DNA of 64,000 nt, from positions 1-64,000 of the forward strand of contig NZ_QQWG01000008.1 of the NCBI RefSeq assembly GCF_003863355.1, read 5' to 3'. Position 1 is the first letter of the stretch. Every line of letters begins with the position of its first letter. The translations under genes and the position numbers were made by a program. Under the pieces are notes generated by a model. That model was given only the letters and a program-made list of their open reading frames with translations, was not told the origin of the DNA and ran no database searches. Source of the DNA: Ancylomarina euxina (GTDB taxonomy: Bacteria > Bacteroidota > Bacteroidia > Bacteroidales > Marinifilaceae). Shown one piece after another: positions 17,553 through 25,367 of the stretch.

Positions 17553-19337
17553 TTACTCCAACTCCTTAAGTGCTGCACAAGCAAACACCAAAGGGTACAT
17601 ATCTTCGTAATACCAAAGCGAGGCAAAATAAAGCCCGATTGGTGTCGCTTTAATGTCGTCCAGATTTTCTGGAATAATCTTCATTAAACAGTCAGCTGCA
17701 CGATTAGCCAAACTTGTCTTACCACAAGCTGCCATGGCTCTAAGTGCCAAAGAGGTTTCCTCTATACTTGGTGGCAAATCTTTATCAGCCCCCCATCCTC
17801 CATGGTGATGTTGAACCATAGCTAAAAAGCGAATGGCTTTCTCCATCATAGAATTTAGTCCTGAGTAGCCAGCCTTTTTAAGATCTGAAAGACTATATAG
17901 AACGATAGAAGTTCCATAAACAGGGTTTTGATGATGTTCGGCCAGTTCGTTTCCAAACCAAAGCGGTGCAAACGATCCATCGCGATACTGCGCTTTGCCT
18001 AAATAGGCAATCGCTTTCTTTATTCTTTTATCAATTTTCTTTTGGAACTTTTTATCAAATCGTTCTTTCCAAACAACAAATGATTTAATCGCATGAGCCG
18101 TGATATCGGGACATGAGCTATCGAAAGGTAATTTCCCCCAACCCTTACAAAAGGTTGGGAATCCACCATCGCTATTTTGCATGCCCATCAGCCAGTGGAT
18201 GCCATTTTTCACAACATCCAAAGAAATATCCTCATCTTTATTGAGGTGATGCAAAGCTATTAAGGCCCCCGATGTATCATCAGTATCTGGTACACCACCT
18301 TGTAGATTCGTCCAGGCCCAACCACCAGGTTTGATTTTGGTAAACGGATGAACCACTTTATATTGTTGTTCTATTAGGTTTATTTTGATTTCAGCCTTAT
18401 TATCCAGTTTTGCCAAAGATTCCGAACTCAAAGCATTCAGAGACAAACTACTTACCCATGTGGATAGATTCGTATCGATTGGCCAACTCCCATCTTCTCG
18501 AATAGACTGAGCTAAAAATTGACTTGCTTTATCACAAACTTCAAGCTCGTGATAATTCGCCTTAACCAGACTCATTAAAACAAAAGCTGTTAGGGGTGTT
18601 GCCTCTAAAAAGCCACCATTATCAGGCTGTTTTGCCTTAAGCACATTTAAAACTCTTTTTCTACAAGCGGCTCTAACAATTCGACGAAAAACACCCTTAT
18701 TCGAATTCTGACTTTTAACTAAGCCAATAGCAATTAGAGCTGGAATGGCATAACTCACCACGGAGAGGTTAAGCCATCGAAACAGGCGATTTGGAAAAAT
18801 AGCCAGATGATAAGGCAGTTGAGGAACCAATTTCCATCCTTTCTCACCCAATCGTCCAGAAATGGCACACATGGCCAATATAGGAACGGAAAAAGTTTGA
18901 TCGCTTTTATAATGGTCTAATATGGCTTCACTAATTGCTTCAGGGTCCAAGCTTCCCACTCGTCTTTTCAACCAGATTTCAGCATCCTGAATGGGTTCTT
19001 GAAAGCCCTTTTCTCCATTAACTATAGAAAAAGTAGCCCATGTCAAAAGTGTTGTACTTAAATTACTCTGACTTCTAATGGTATCACCCCAGCCACCGTC
19101 TGGATTTCTATTAGCTATAAGCCACGAAAGCCCTTGATCAATTTCGCTCCTATATTTTTCTTTATCGAATTGACACAAAGCAAAAACAGCAAGAGCTGTT
19201 GACAAAGCACTACTCGACAAACGTCCAGTCCACATGCCCTTTTCGTTTCTCAACGAAAGGATTTTTTGCTCTAAGCTCTGAAAAAGTTGTTTCCTCTTTT
19301 CGTCCATAAATTCAGTAGAATTATAATAAGATTCCAA
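17553..19337 (-). CDS. Squalene-hopene-cyclase-like class II terpene cyclase
   Basis: 594 aa with the double alpha-barrel repeat pattern of squalene/hopene cyclases. Several QW-like repeats are visible (NRNPDGGWGD near 77, QNSDGGFPTF near 387, AQYRDGSFAPLW near 449, QHHHGGWGA near 509). The acid motif GGVPDTDDTSGAL puts DTDD at 351-354, equivalent to the DXDD that protonates the polyene. This implies cyclisation of a linear isoprenoid. It overlaps the preceding cyclase-like gene by 17 bases and follows the prenyl-synthase fusion gene, so the substrate is probably the product of that enzyme. No squalene synthase gene is visible, so calling it a hopanoid enzyme would be unsafe. Confidence 0.82.
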   Translation of the reverse strand: MESYYNSTEFMDEKRKQLFQSLEQKILSLRNEKGMWTGRLSSSALSTALAVFALCQFDKEKYRSEIDQGLSWLIANRNPDGGWGDTIRSQSNLSTTLLTWATFSIVNGEKGFQEPIQDAEIWLKRRVGSLDPEAISEAILDHYKSDQTFSVPILAMCAISGRLGEKGWKLVPQLPYHLAIFPNRLFRWLNLSVVSYAIPALIAIGLVKSQNSNKGVFRRIVRAACRKRVLNVLKAKQPDNGGFLEATPLTAFVLMSLVKANYHELEVCDKASQFLAQSIREDGSWPIDTNLSTWVSSLSLNALSSESLAKLDNKAEIKINLIEQQYKVVHPFTKIKPGGWAWTNLQGGVPDTDDTSGALIALHHLNKDEDISLDVVKNGIHWLMGMQNSDGGFPTFCKGWGKLPFDSSCPDITAHAIKSFVVWKERFDKKFQKKIDKRIKKAIAYLGKAQYRDGSFAPLWFGNELAEHHQNPVYGTSIVLYSLSDLKKAGYSGLNSMMEKAIRFLAMVQHHHGGWGADKDLPPSIEETSLALRAMAACGKTSLANRAADCLMKIIPENLDDIKATPIGLYFASLWYYEDMYPLVFACAALKELE

Positions 19338-20292
19338 TTCCTAAAAGGGCATAATAAGTATACTCAACATCACAGGTCATATCAGCAATACTGCCAAAGA
19401 AACCTCCCGATTCGTCCCAATGCAAATTAATAAAATCAATAGATTTATCGGATAGGACTTGTAAATTTTCACCAGTCATATAAAGTGCTAATAATGCTGT
19501 ACTTGTAGAAAGAATATCGGCTATAGGTAAATCTGAAGCAGCTTTAAAACCTCCTCTTCGCGTGCTATTCTGCTTTAAATAAGCAATTGTACTTTTCCAA
19601 TCGCTATCCTTATCGTATGTCATAATTAGGCCTGCAGCAGTTGCAGAAGTCACACCTGATTGTGAGGAATTATCATTAGCAAAAGAAGCATCTTTACATC
19701 TTAAAGTTTCAATCTGATGGGTTATTCTATTCAATCGAGACGTTTCTTCATTCAAATCATGATAAAGTGTCCAAACCAGAAATGAAGCATAGACTGTCGC
19801 TTGTTCTGCTTGTTTTTCATTGTGATTGTATCCGCCATCATTTGATCTGTAAGACTCAACCAGCTCGAAATAAGGTTGACAATATTTCTTCACTTTTTTA
19901 ATCAAACCTTTCATGAAAATCTTACCAAGAAAGCTGTCAAAGTCCGAAACATTGGGTTTAAAACCGAACTTTTGCTTTTGCTGCATAATCAAAAGCAACA
20001 TGTAACAACGTATAAAACAAACGGCATGAATTAAATCTGCTTCTTGAGTTTCCTTCCATCTCTCTAGAAAAGTGAATTCTTTTTCAATATCAAGCTCAAT
20101 GTCGTAAACGAAAGCTAAAGTGTATCCAAATACGGTGTAATAAATATCAGGCTTTCCAGCTCTATCCTCAAAGCCTCCTTGCTGATATTTTGCACGATCT
20201 ACAAAAGTTCGAATCTGCAACAAAGCCTCATCGCTTAATAATTCTTTAGTCTTGAAAAGAGCTTTTAATATCTCCTGATTGCAGTTTGTCAT
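19321..20292 (-). CDS. Prenyltransferase/terpene-cyclase-fold protein, zinc site lost
   Basis: 323 aa with alpha-barrel repeats of the prenyltransferase-beta/squalene-cyclase superfamily (YQQGGFEDRAG near 36, RSNDGGYNHN near 149, RRGGFKAA near 245, DESGGFFGS near 293). The C-terminal segment CDVEYTYYALLGIG aligns with the zinc-binding end of protein prenyltransferase beta subunits, but the His ligand is replaced and no DXDD motif is present. It is therefore more likely a binding or accessory partner, or half of a two-protein cyclase, than a classic enzyme. It overlaps its neighbours by 4 and 17 bases, implying coupled translation and a shared complex. Confidence 0.75.
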   Translation of the reverse strand: MTNCNQEILKALFKTKELLSDEALLQIRTFVDRAKYQQGGFEDRAGKPDIYYTVFGYTLAFVYDIELDIEKEFTFLERWKETQEADLIHAVCFIRCYMLLLIMQQKQKFGFKPNVSDFDSFLGKIFMKGLIKKVKKYCQPYFELVESYRSNDGGYNHNEKQAEQATVYASFLVWTLYHDLNEETSRLNRITHQIETLRCKDASFANDNSSQSGVTSATAAGLIMTYDKDSDWKSTIAYLKQNSTRRGGFKAASDLPIADILSTSTALLALYMTGENLQVLSDKSIDFINLHWDESGGFFGSIADMTCDVEYTYYALLGIGILL

Positions 20293-21893
20293 CCATTCAG
20301 AATTTTATTCAAAAAGCGAGTCAATAATATTTTCAAGGCAGGACTTTTCAAATCCGCGATACTGCTCAGGGCTTGCAATTTGTAGTCCTCCAGCATCTGT
20401 TCGGCTTCTTTTATGCCTTCACGAATTTCGGTTTGCTTCCAAATTTCTTTTTTACTTAAGTCATCGCCGTTTTGGAAATCCTTAAACCAAACTTCCATTT
20501 TATCTGGATATTTTCGATTAATAAGAGCCGTTACCAATGAGGGTTGAATTGTATTAAAGGCATTATCTAAATTATCATGATTAAAATCTTCCAAATCATC
20601 TTTAATCTGATAGGCTATTCCCAAAGCAGAACTGTAGGCTGTCAGAATTTTCATCACCTCGTCATCAGCATCGGATATAATCGCACCAAACTGCAGAGCC
20701 ACTTCAAAAGCCGGAGACGTTTTCAAACTAAATATCTTAATAATTTTATCCACAGACAGCAGTTTCTTATTTCGTCGCCAAAGCAATTCTTCCCCTTGAC
20801 CTATAGACAAATCTCTATGCCCAAGTGCTGCTATTTTCAAAAGTTTCCGAATATGTTTCGCACCCGATTCTGCTATCAATTGATAGCCGTAACCTAAAAT
20901 TAGATCACCAATATTAATAGCAACTGAAGTATCGTATTGCTTATGTAGTGTAGCCTTTCCGTAACGTTCATTATCATCATCAACAATATCGTCGTGAACC
21001 AATGATGCCTTATGAAAACTCTCAATTGAAACGGCTAATTTTTGAATGCATTCATCCAAATTGACTTCTGTTCCCTTCAGAGCTTTATAAACAGCCACCA
21101 TAATTAATGGACGCCAACGCTTTCCTCCTTCAGCCAACCAATCTCTGGAAATCTGTGAGCTTTTATCATCACCCTCCAGCATATACTCTAATTGCTCTTT
21201 CTCAAACCATGAATCAACTTCTGACCTTAAAGCATCAATGTTGATCCATCCTCGCCAATTACTTTCCCTGCGAATAGGCAAAACTTCATTCAACCAAATT
21301 TCATCAACTTTAGAATCCTTACAGTCGTTATTATACAAAGGGATGGCAATGGAAGGAACTCCCTCTTTTACAGCTAAAGGAAATGATCGTTCGAAAGAAT
21401 GTAAACAGCCAACACCAATCACACATTCAACCTTTCCAGAAGTTAATAGCGTTGTAACTGTCGTTGTGCCTTCGCTCACAAGTGTATGATAGCCTAATTC
21501 GTCAGCTTGAGTTAAAATATCAGCAATATCACATTTTCCACACTGTTCACAAAGCAGACCCAATTCGTCGAATTGAGCTGGACAATCTGTAGAGTGAGAA
21601 ATACATTTCGGAAGTAATAAGATGCGTCGATTGAAAGGAATGCCAGAAACAATATCGCGCCAAGAATGATTGTTGATCATGACAGCCAATAGCTTTTGAT
21701 ATAAAAAAAGCTCAGGATGCTTCTTAATCAATTCGCCAGAATGAAAGATAACTTCTTCCTCCTGCAAAGGAGGAACTAATTCTTTCTCTGCCGCATAATC
21801 ACAAATCAAATCCCGTATTTGTTTCAACTTTTCAGGCGATTGAGGCAAACCATTTCCCAATTTCCCTGAAGGCTTATCTTTTCTTAATATCAT
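20289..21893 (-). CDS. DUF116-polyprenyl synthetase fusion protein
   Basis: 534 aa. Residues about 60-205 form a DUF116-like domain with conserved cysteines (C97, C104, C115, C118, C121, C157, C163; CEQCGKC in the middle), a likely Fe-S or metal site. Residues about 235-534 are a trans-isoprenyl diphosphate synthase: GGKRWRP near 256, first aspartate-rich motif DDIVDDD at 301-307, QGEE near 365, and second motif KDDLEDF at 431-437. The synthase half appears catalytically complete and should make a linear prenyl diphosphate; chain length cannot be read with confidence. The stop overlaps the start of the cyclase-like gene by 4 bases. Confidence 0.85.
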   Translation of the reverse strand: MILRKDKPSGKLGNGLPQSPEKLKQIRDLICDYAAEKELVPPLQEEEVIFHSGELIKKHPELFLYQKLLAVMINNHSWRDIVSGIPFNRRILLLPKCISHSTDCPAQFDELGLLCEQCGKCDIADILTQADELGYHTLVSEGTTTVTTLLTSGKVECVIGVGCLHSFERSFPLAVKEGVPSIAIPLYNNDCKDSKVDEIWLNEVLPIRRESNWRGWINIDALRSEVDSWFEKEQLEYMLEGDDKSSQISRDWLAEGGKRWRPLIMVAVYKALKGTEVNLDECIQKLAVSIESFHKASLVHDDIVDDDNERYGKATLHKQYDTSVAINIGDLILGYGYQLIAESGAKHIRKLLKIAALGHRDLSIGQGEELLWRRNKKLLSVDKIIKIFSLKTSPAFEVALQFGAIISDADDEVMKILTAYSSALGIAYQIKDDLEDFNHDNLDNAFNTIQPSLVTALINRKYPDKMEVWFKDFQNGDDLSKKEIWKQTEIREGIKEAEQMLEDYKLQALSSIADLKSPALKILLTRFLNKILNG

Positions 21894-21962
21894 TTTACAA
21901 ATAGCTAAATGGTACGAATAATATAGTGCCTTGAGTACTTATAAACCGTTTATACACTTCGG

Positions 21963-23162
21963 CTAACCGTAAGCTCCAAATCCAAAAAAGGAATATTTCT
22001 TGGCAAATCGATAAACAAAACTCTTTTCTGGAATCTCTTTCCCTGGAATATGATGGCCGGCACAAGGTCTCATCTGACTCAATTCGTTAAAACCTGCATT
22101 TCTATTGGAAGAATCATAGGCCCCAGAGTCCTTCAATATGGTATTTAAATATTCTGGATCGTCGAGTAAAATACAGCCTTGAGTTTTATTATTGATTCGA
22201 GTTCGCATACTCTTTAGGAAATCAGAATTCTCAATCACAGAACCTAAATCTTTTCCATTGCCAATATTCTCTTTAGCAAATTGAATGGGCGGACAGAATT
22301 CGATATCGCCAAAAGGGTTAATATGATGACTCAAACCAATGGCTCCTGGACACAAAGCTTTCCCTTTTTCATCCCAATAGGTGTCGATAATCATCAAGGG
22401 TGCTTTCACTCGAATATCAACCATAAACTGTCTGAGTTCAAGAATTTCTTCTTCAGACAAAGCCAAGTCAGTCGTAGGGCGTGCTCCAACGGGTCTATAA
22501 ATATAGTACCACAGGTAATGAACTCCCTTTGCTATGCATGCATTTATAAAATCTTCGCTAACTAATTCCTTAAAGTTCGATTTGCAAACCGAAGTCGCAA
22601 CACCCGTAAATAGCTTATTATTCACAGATGCTTCAATACCTTTCATGGTTCGACCATAAACATCATTGGCTCCTCTTCTAACATCACTCACATCTTTTAG
22701 CCCCTCAACACTTATAAGTGGTGAAACATTTCCTAAAGACCTCATCCGCTTAGCATACTCATCAGATAAAAGAGTGCCATTCGTAAAGAGCTGGAAGTAA
22801 CAGTCTGAGTGTTTCTCCATCACATCAAACAAATGTGGGTACATTAAAGGTTCTCCACCCAAAAGTCCGAAAAAATACGATCCCTTCTTCTTTCCAGATT
22901 CTATCACATTATTAAGCGTATCAACATCCATTCCTTTGGATTTATTATCGATACTCACCCAACAACCCTGGCAGTTCAGATTGCAGTTATCAGTCAATGA
23001 AATCATTAAAAAAGCAGGAAATAACTCGCCCTTCTTCAACCTTTTCTTATGTTTTGCCACAGTGCGCATACCTTTCCAACCAAGGTTATAAGCTATCTTC
23101 CAAAGTAATCGAAAGTCCACTTGTCGCATAATTCTACTTCCTAATTTTAAAATCATATTCAA
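21963..23162 (-). CDS. Radical SAM protein of the terpenoid cluster
   Basis: 399 aa. The radical SAM cluster motif TDNCNLNCQGCW gives C60, C64 and C67, and GGEPL at 102-106 is the SAM-binding motif. C-terminal cysteines (CPGAIG, EFCPP, GCILLDD, RPCAGHH) suggest an additional cluster, as in SPASM-type proteins. The start and the end (KYSFFGFGAYG) are hydrophobic and basic, suggesting membrane contact. Substrate unknown; a modification of an isoprenoid or lipid is plausible by context, and HpnH is a precedent for radical SAM enzymes in triterpenoid pathways. It follows the ferredoxin gene by 9 bases, a likely electron donor. Confidence 0.82.
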   Translation of the reverse strand: MNMILKLGSRIMRQVDFRLLWKIAYNLGWKGMRTVAKHKKRLKKGELFPAFLMISLTDNCNLNCQGCWVSIDNKSKGMDVDTLNNVIESGKKKGSYFFGLLGGEPLMYPHLFDVMEKHSDCYFQLFTNGTLLSDEYAKRMRSLGNVSPLISVEGLKDVSDVRRGANDVYGRTMKGIEASVNNKLFTGVATSVCKSNFKELVSEDFINACIAKGVHYLWYYIYRPVGARPTTDLALSEEEILELRQFMVDIRVKAPLMIIDTYWDEKGKALCPGAIGLSHHINPFGDIEFCPPIQFAKENIGNGKDLGSVIENSDFLKSMRTRINNKTQGCILLDDPEYLNTILKDSGAYDSSNRNAGFNELSQMRPCAGHHIPGKEIPEKSFVYRFAKKYSFFGFGAYG

Positions 23163-23171
23163 ATTCTCTTA

Positions 23172-24014
23172 TTAGCAGCAACAGTTCTTATCCGATCCCT
23201 CATCCTTACAATCACAATCAGGCTCTGTTTCTGTTTTGCAAATACAATCGCATTCGCAGGCCTTATCTTGTGGCTCTTCTTTAGTGCTACAGTTTATTCT
23301 TTCTTCCTCTGCCATTTTCAGCTGCTCCTTTTTCAAAAGCGAAACCTTAAAATTGCTGCGTCGAGCACTTAAAACAGAATAAACATCGTCGTTCTGAATT
23401 TGCTCCAAAATATTATCTCCCGATAACATTACACCTTCTCCACCATCAATAGGGCTTTCGGCGTGCTTGGGAAAAATAATGGCATTTTGTGGACAAACAC
23501 GAGCACAAGCCGGGCACATATCCTTACAATTGGCCGAAGCCGAAACAACAACGCTTCCATCATCTTCTACTGAATAAACACTAAACAAGCAAAAGTTAAG
23601 GCATTTTCTGCAACCATTACAGCGCTCATAATCGATAACCGGATACCAAGGTTTCCATTCATCGGCATATTTAATTTTCAGAGCTTTAGGATTATCTGTT
23701 TTTACCGATTCAACAAGTTTGTTGCCATCCGCATCGTCTATATGATAGTATTCTGTTTTATTCTCGTGAATTTTCTTCCCACTATTGCTTATTAGATTCT
23801 GCATAGCACGAGATTGACAACCAAAAACAAGTGCATCTGCAGCAGTAAATAAGCTTTCCAAAGCATCTGGCGTTTTAAGTACAGTCCCACAAAGATCTTC
23901 GATATAAGTGTAACCCATATTCTTCTCCTCTAGACTATGAATCAATCTTTCTACAGATTTCTTCTCAATCTTCCCATCTTTCTCACAACCGCAAATAAAT
24001 ATTTTCTTAGTCAT
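23172..24014 (-). CDS. Ferredoxin-like protein with Cys-rich tail
   Basis: 280 aa from the ATG at 24014, chosen over an upstream start at 24083 because the extra stretch is repetitive intergenic DNA and an AAAGAA site precedes 24014. The N-terminal part (about 1-110) looks like a small alpha/beta domain beginning KKIFICGCEKDGK. Two [4Fe-4S] motifs follow (CNGCRKCLNFC and CKDMCPACARVCP). The C-terminal tail carries about ten cysteines (CECDCICK, CDCKD, CCC), unusual for a ferredoxin and possibly metal-binding. It is adjacent to the radical SAM gene, so it may supply electrons or handle metal for it. Confidence 0.8.
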   Translation of the reverse strand: MTKKIFICGCEKDGKIEKKSVERLIHSLEEKNMGYTYIEDLCGTVLKTPDALESLFTAADALVFGCQSRAMQNLISNSGKKIHENKTEYYHIDDADGNKLVESVKTDNPKALKIKYADEWKPWYPVIDYERCNGCRKCLNFCLFSVYSVEDDGSVVVSASANCKDMCPACARVCPQNAIIFPKHAESPIDGGEGVMLSGDNILEQIQNDDVYSVLSARRSNFKVSLLKKEQLKMAEEERINCSTKEEPQDKACECDCICKTETEPDCDCKDEGSDKNCCC

Positions 24015-24085
24015 ATTCTTTAGATTTGAATAATTTGAAATGAAATGAAATGTGAGATTTGAAACCTCACACCTATAAGTCACAT

Positions 24086-25300
24086 CTAGCCTTGAGCTTT
24101 TATATTATATGCCATTAAAACATTGCCATGACGAATGTACAAGATACCATTATTAATAACGGGTTGAGCAAAATGCTCTTTGGTTCCTTTTTCTACTTTA
24201 AATGAACTAATGATCTCCATTTTAGGCTCAGTTTTTACCAAAGCTACTTTTCCTTGTTCGTTATAGCAATACAAAAAACCATTTGCTGCGATAGTTGCTC
24301 CTCGTCCGAACTTTAAACTGTCAACCATATCACCTGAATTGGAATCAATTGCTTTCCATTTCTTTTTACGATGACCAGAAGCAAAGATCTTATCATTCAC
24401 TTTTACCGCCCCACCCATAATATTATCAAGCTGCTTATTTCTCCACATTTCTGTGATCTGACTTCCGTCCTTTGAGATTTGAAGTTTCACCGTACCATTA
24501 CCACATCCGGCAACATAGTACAAATAGCCATCTTCGAATATTGGTGTATTTCCATGAATATCACAAAGTGTGTCTTGCATATGAGACCATAGCAATTCCC
24601 CTGTCTGAGATTCCAGTCCGAAAAGAGCATTATCTGAAAAAGTAACCAGAACATTGCGAGTTGGGAATTCAAGCAATAGTGGAGAACAGTATGCTGGAAC
24701 CTCACCAAAAGCTTTATTGGTCCACTTGGTTTCACCTGTAAAACGATCTAAGGCAACAATATTCACATCCTCTCCTCCCGGAGCACAATACACCAAATCG
24801 CCATCAATTTCTAAAGATTGAGAATAACCAAATCGCGTGTTCTTCCCTTTGAATTTCTCAATCATATTCAATCCCCACTTTTTCTCACCTGTCTCCGTAT
24901 CGATACAAGCAATATCTCCCATACTTGATGCAACATAGACCAAACCATTAACTACAGTTGGAGCTGAACGACTACCAACAAAGTTCTTTGTCCAATCTCT
25001 ACCAAATTCAGTCTTCCAAAGCATTTCCCCCTTTAAGTCGAAGGCCATTAAATAAGCTAAACTATCAATTTCGCCATTAATAAAAAGCTTATCGTGAGTG
25101 ATCACAGGTGATCCGTATCCATTACCAACACCTTCGTGTTCCCATAATAAGACTGGGCCATCTGCAGGCCATTCTGTCAACAAATTCGATTCATCGTAGA
25201 TTCCCGTTCGATTTTCACCACGCCATTGACTGACTTCTTTCTTTTTTGGAGTACATGAAAAAAACAGTACCAAACAGATTAATAAGCTTAAATTTTTCAT
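24086..25300 (-). CDS. PQQ-like beta-propeller lipoprotein (copy 1 of 6)
   Basis: 404 aa with a lipoprotein signal (LVLFFSCTPKKK, Cys16). The mature start SQWRGENRTGIY is the signature of this propeller family, followed by blades with the [AF]xDxxTGExxW pattern (CIDTETGEKKW, ALDRFTGETKW, GLESQTGELLW). It resembles the propellers at 42205-43452 and 43660-44865 in length and motif order. PQQ binding is not shown and no quinoprotein active site is evident. It is likely an envelope-anchored scaffold or binding protein. It lies between the FtsX permease and the ferredoxin gene. Confidence 0.85.
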   Translation of the reverse strand: MKNLSLLICLVLFFSCTPKKKEVSQWRGENRTGIYDESNLLTEWPADGPVLLWEHEGVGNGYGSPVITHDKLFINGEIDSLAYLMAFDLKGEMLWKTEFGRDWTKNFVGSRSAPTVVNGLVYVASSMGDIACIDTETGEKKWGLNMIEKFKGKNTRFGYSQSLEIDGDLVYCAPGGEDVNIVALDRFTGETKWTNKAFGEVPAYCSPLLLEFPTRNVLVTFSDNALFGLESQTGELLWSHMQDTLCDIHGNTPIFEDGYLYYVAGCGNGTVKLQISKDGSQITEMWRNKQLDNIMGGAVKVNDKIFASGHRKKKWKAIDSNSGDMVDSLKFGRGATIAANGFLYCYNEQGKVALVKTEPKMEIISSFKVEKGTKEHFAQPVINNGILYIRHGNVLMAYNIKAQG

Positions 25301-25367
25301 TGTTCATTCAGTTAGGTTATTGATTTGGGTCGGTTATTCTTTGAAATATATTTGGTGTATTATATTC

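Noticed and set aside
17315-17569. 84-codon plus-strand frame before the cyclase gene
   Set aside because: It runs through the bidirectional terminator and into the end of the opposite gene.
17553-23162. Hopanoid biosynthesis operon
   Set aside because: The cyclase has a DXDD motif, but no squalene-forming genes (HpnC/D/E or squalene synthase) or other hpn genes were recognised, and a prenyl diphosphate synthase fusion is there instead.
23172-24083. Longer ferredoxin starting at 24083
   Set aside because: The extra 23 residues come from repetitive GAAATGAAATG-type DNA directly after the previous stop codon, while 24014 has a ribosome site and a normal domain start.
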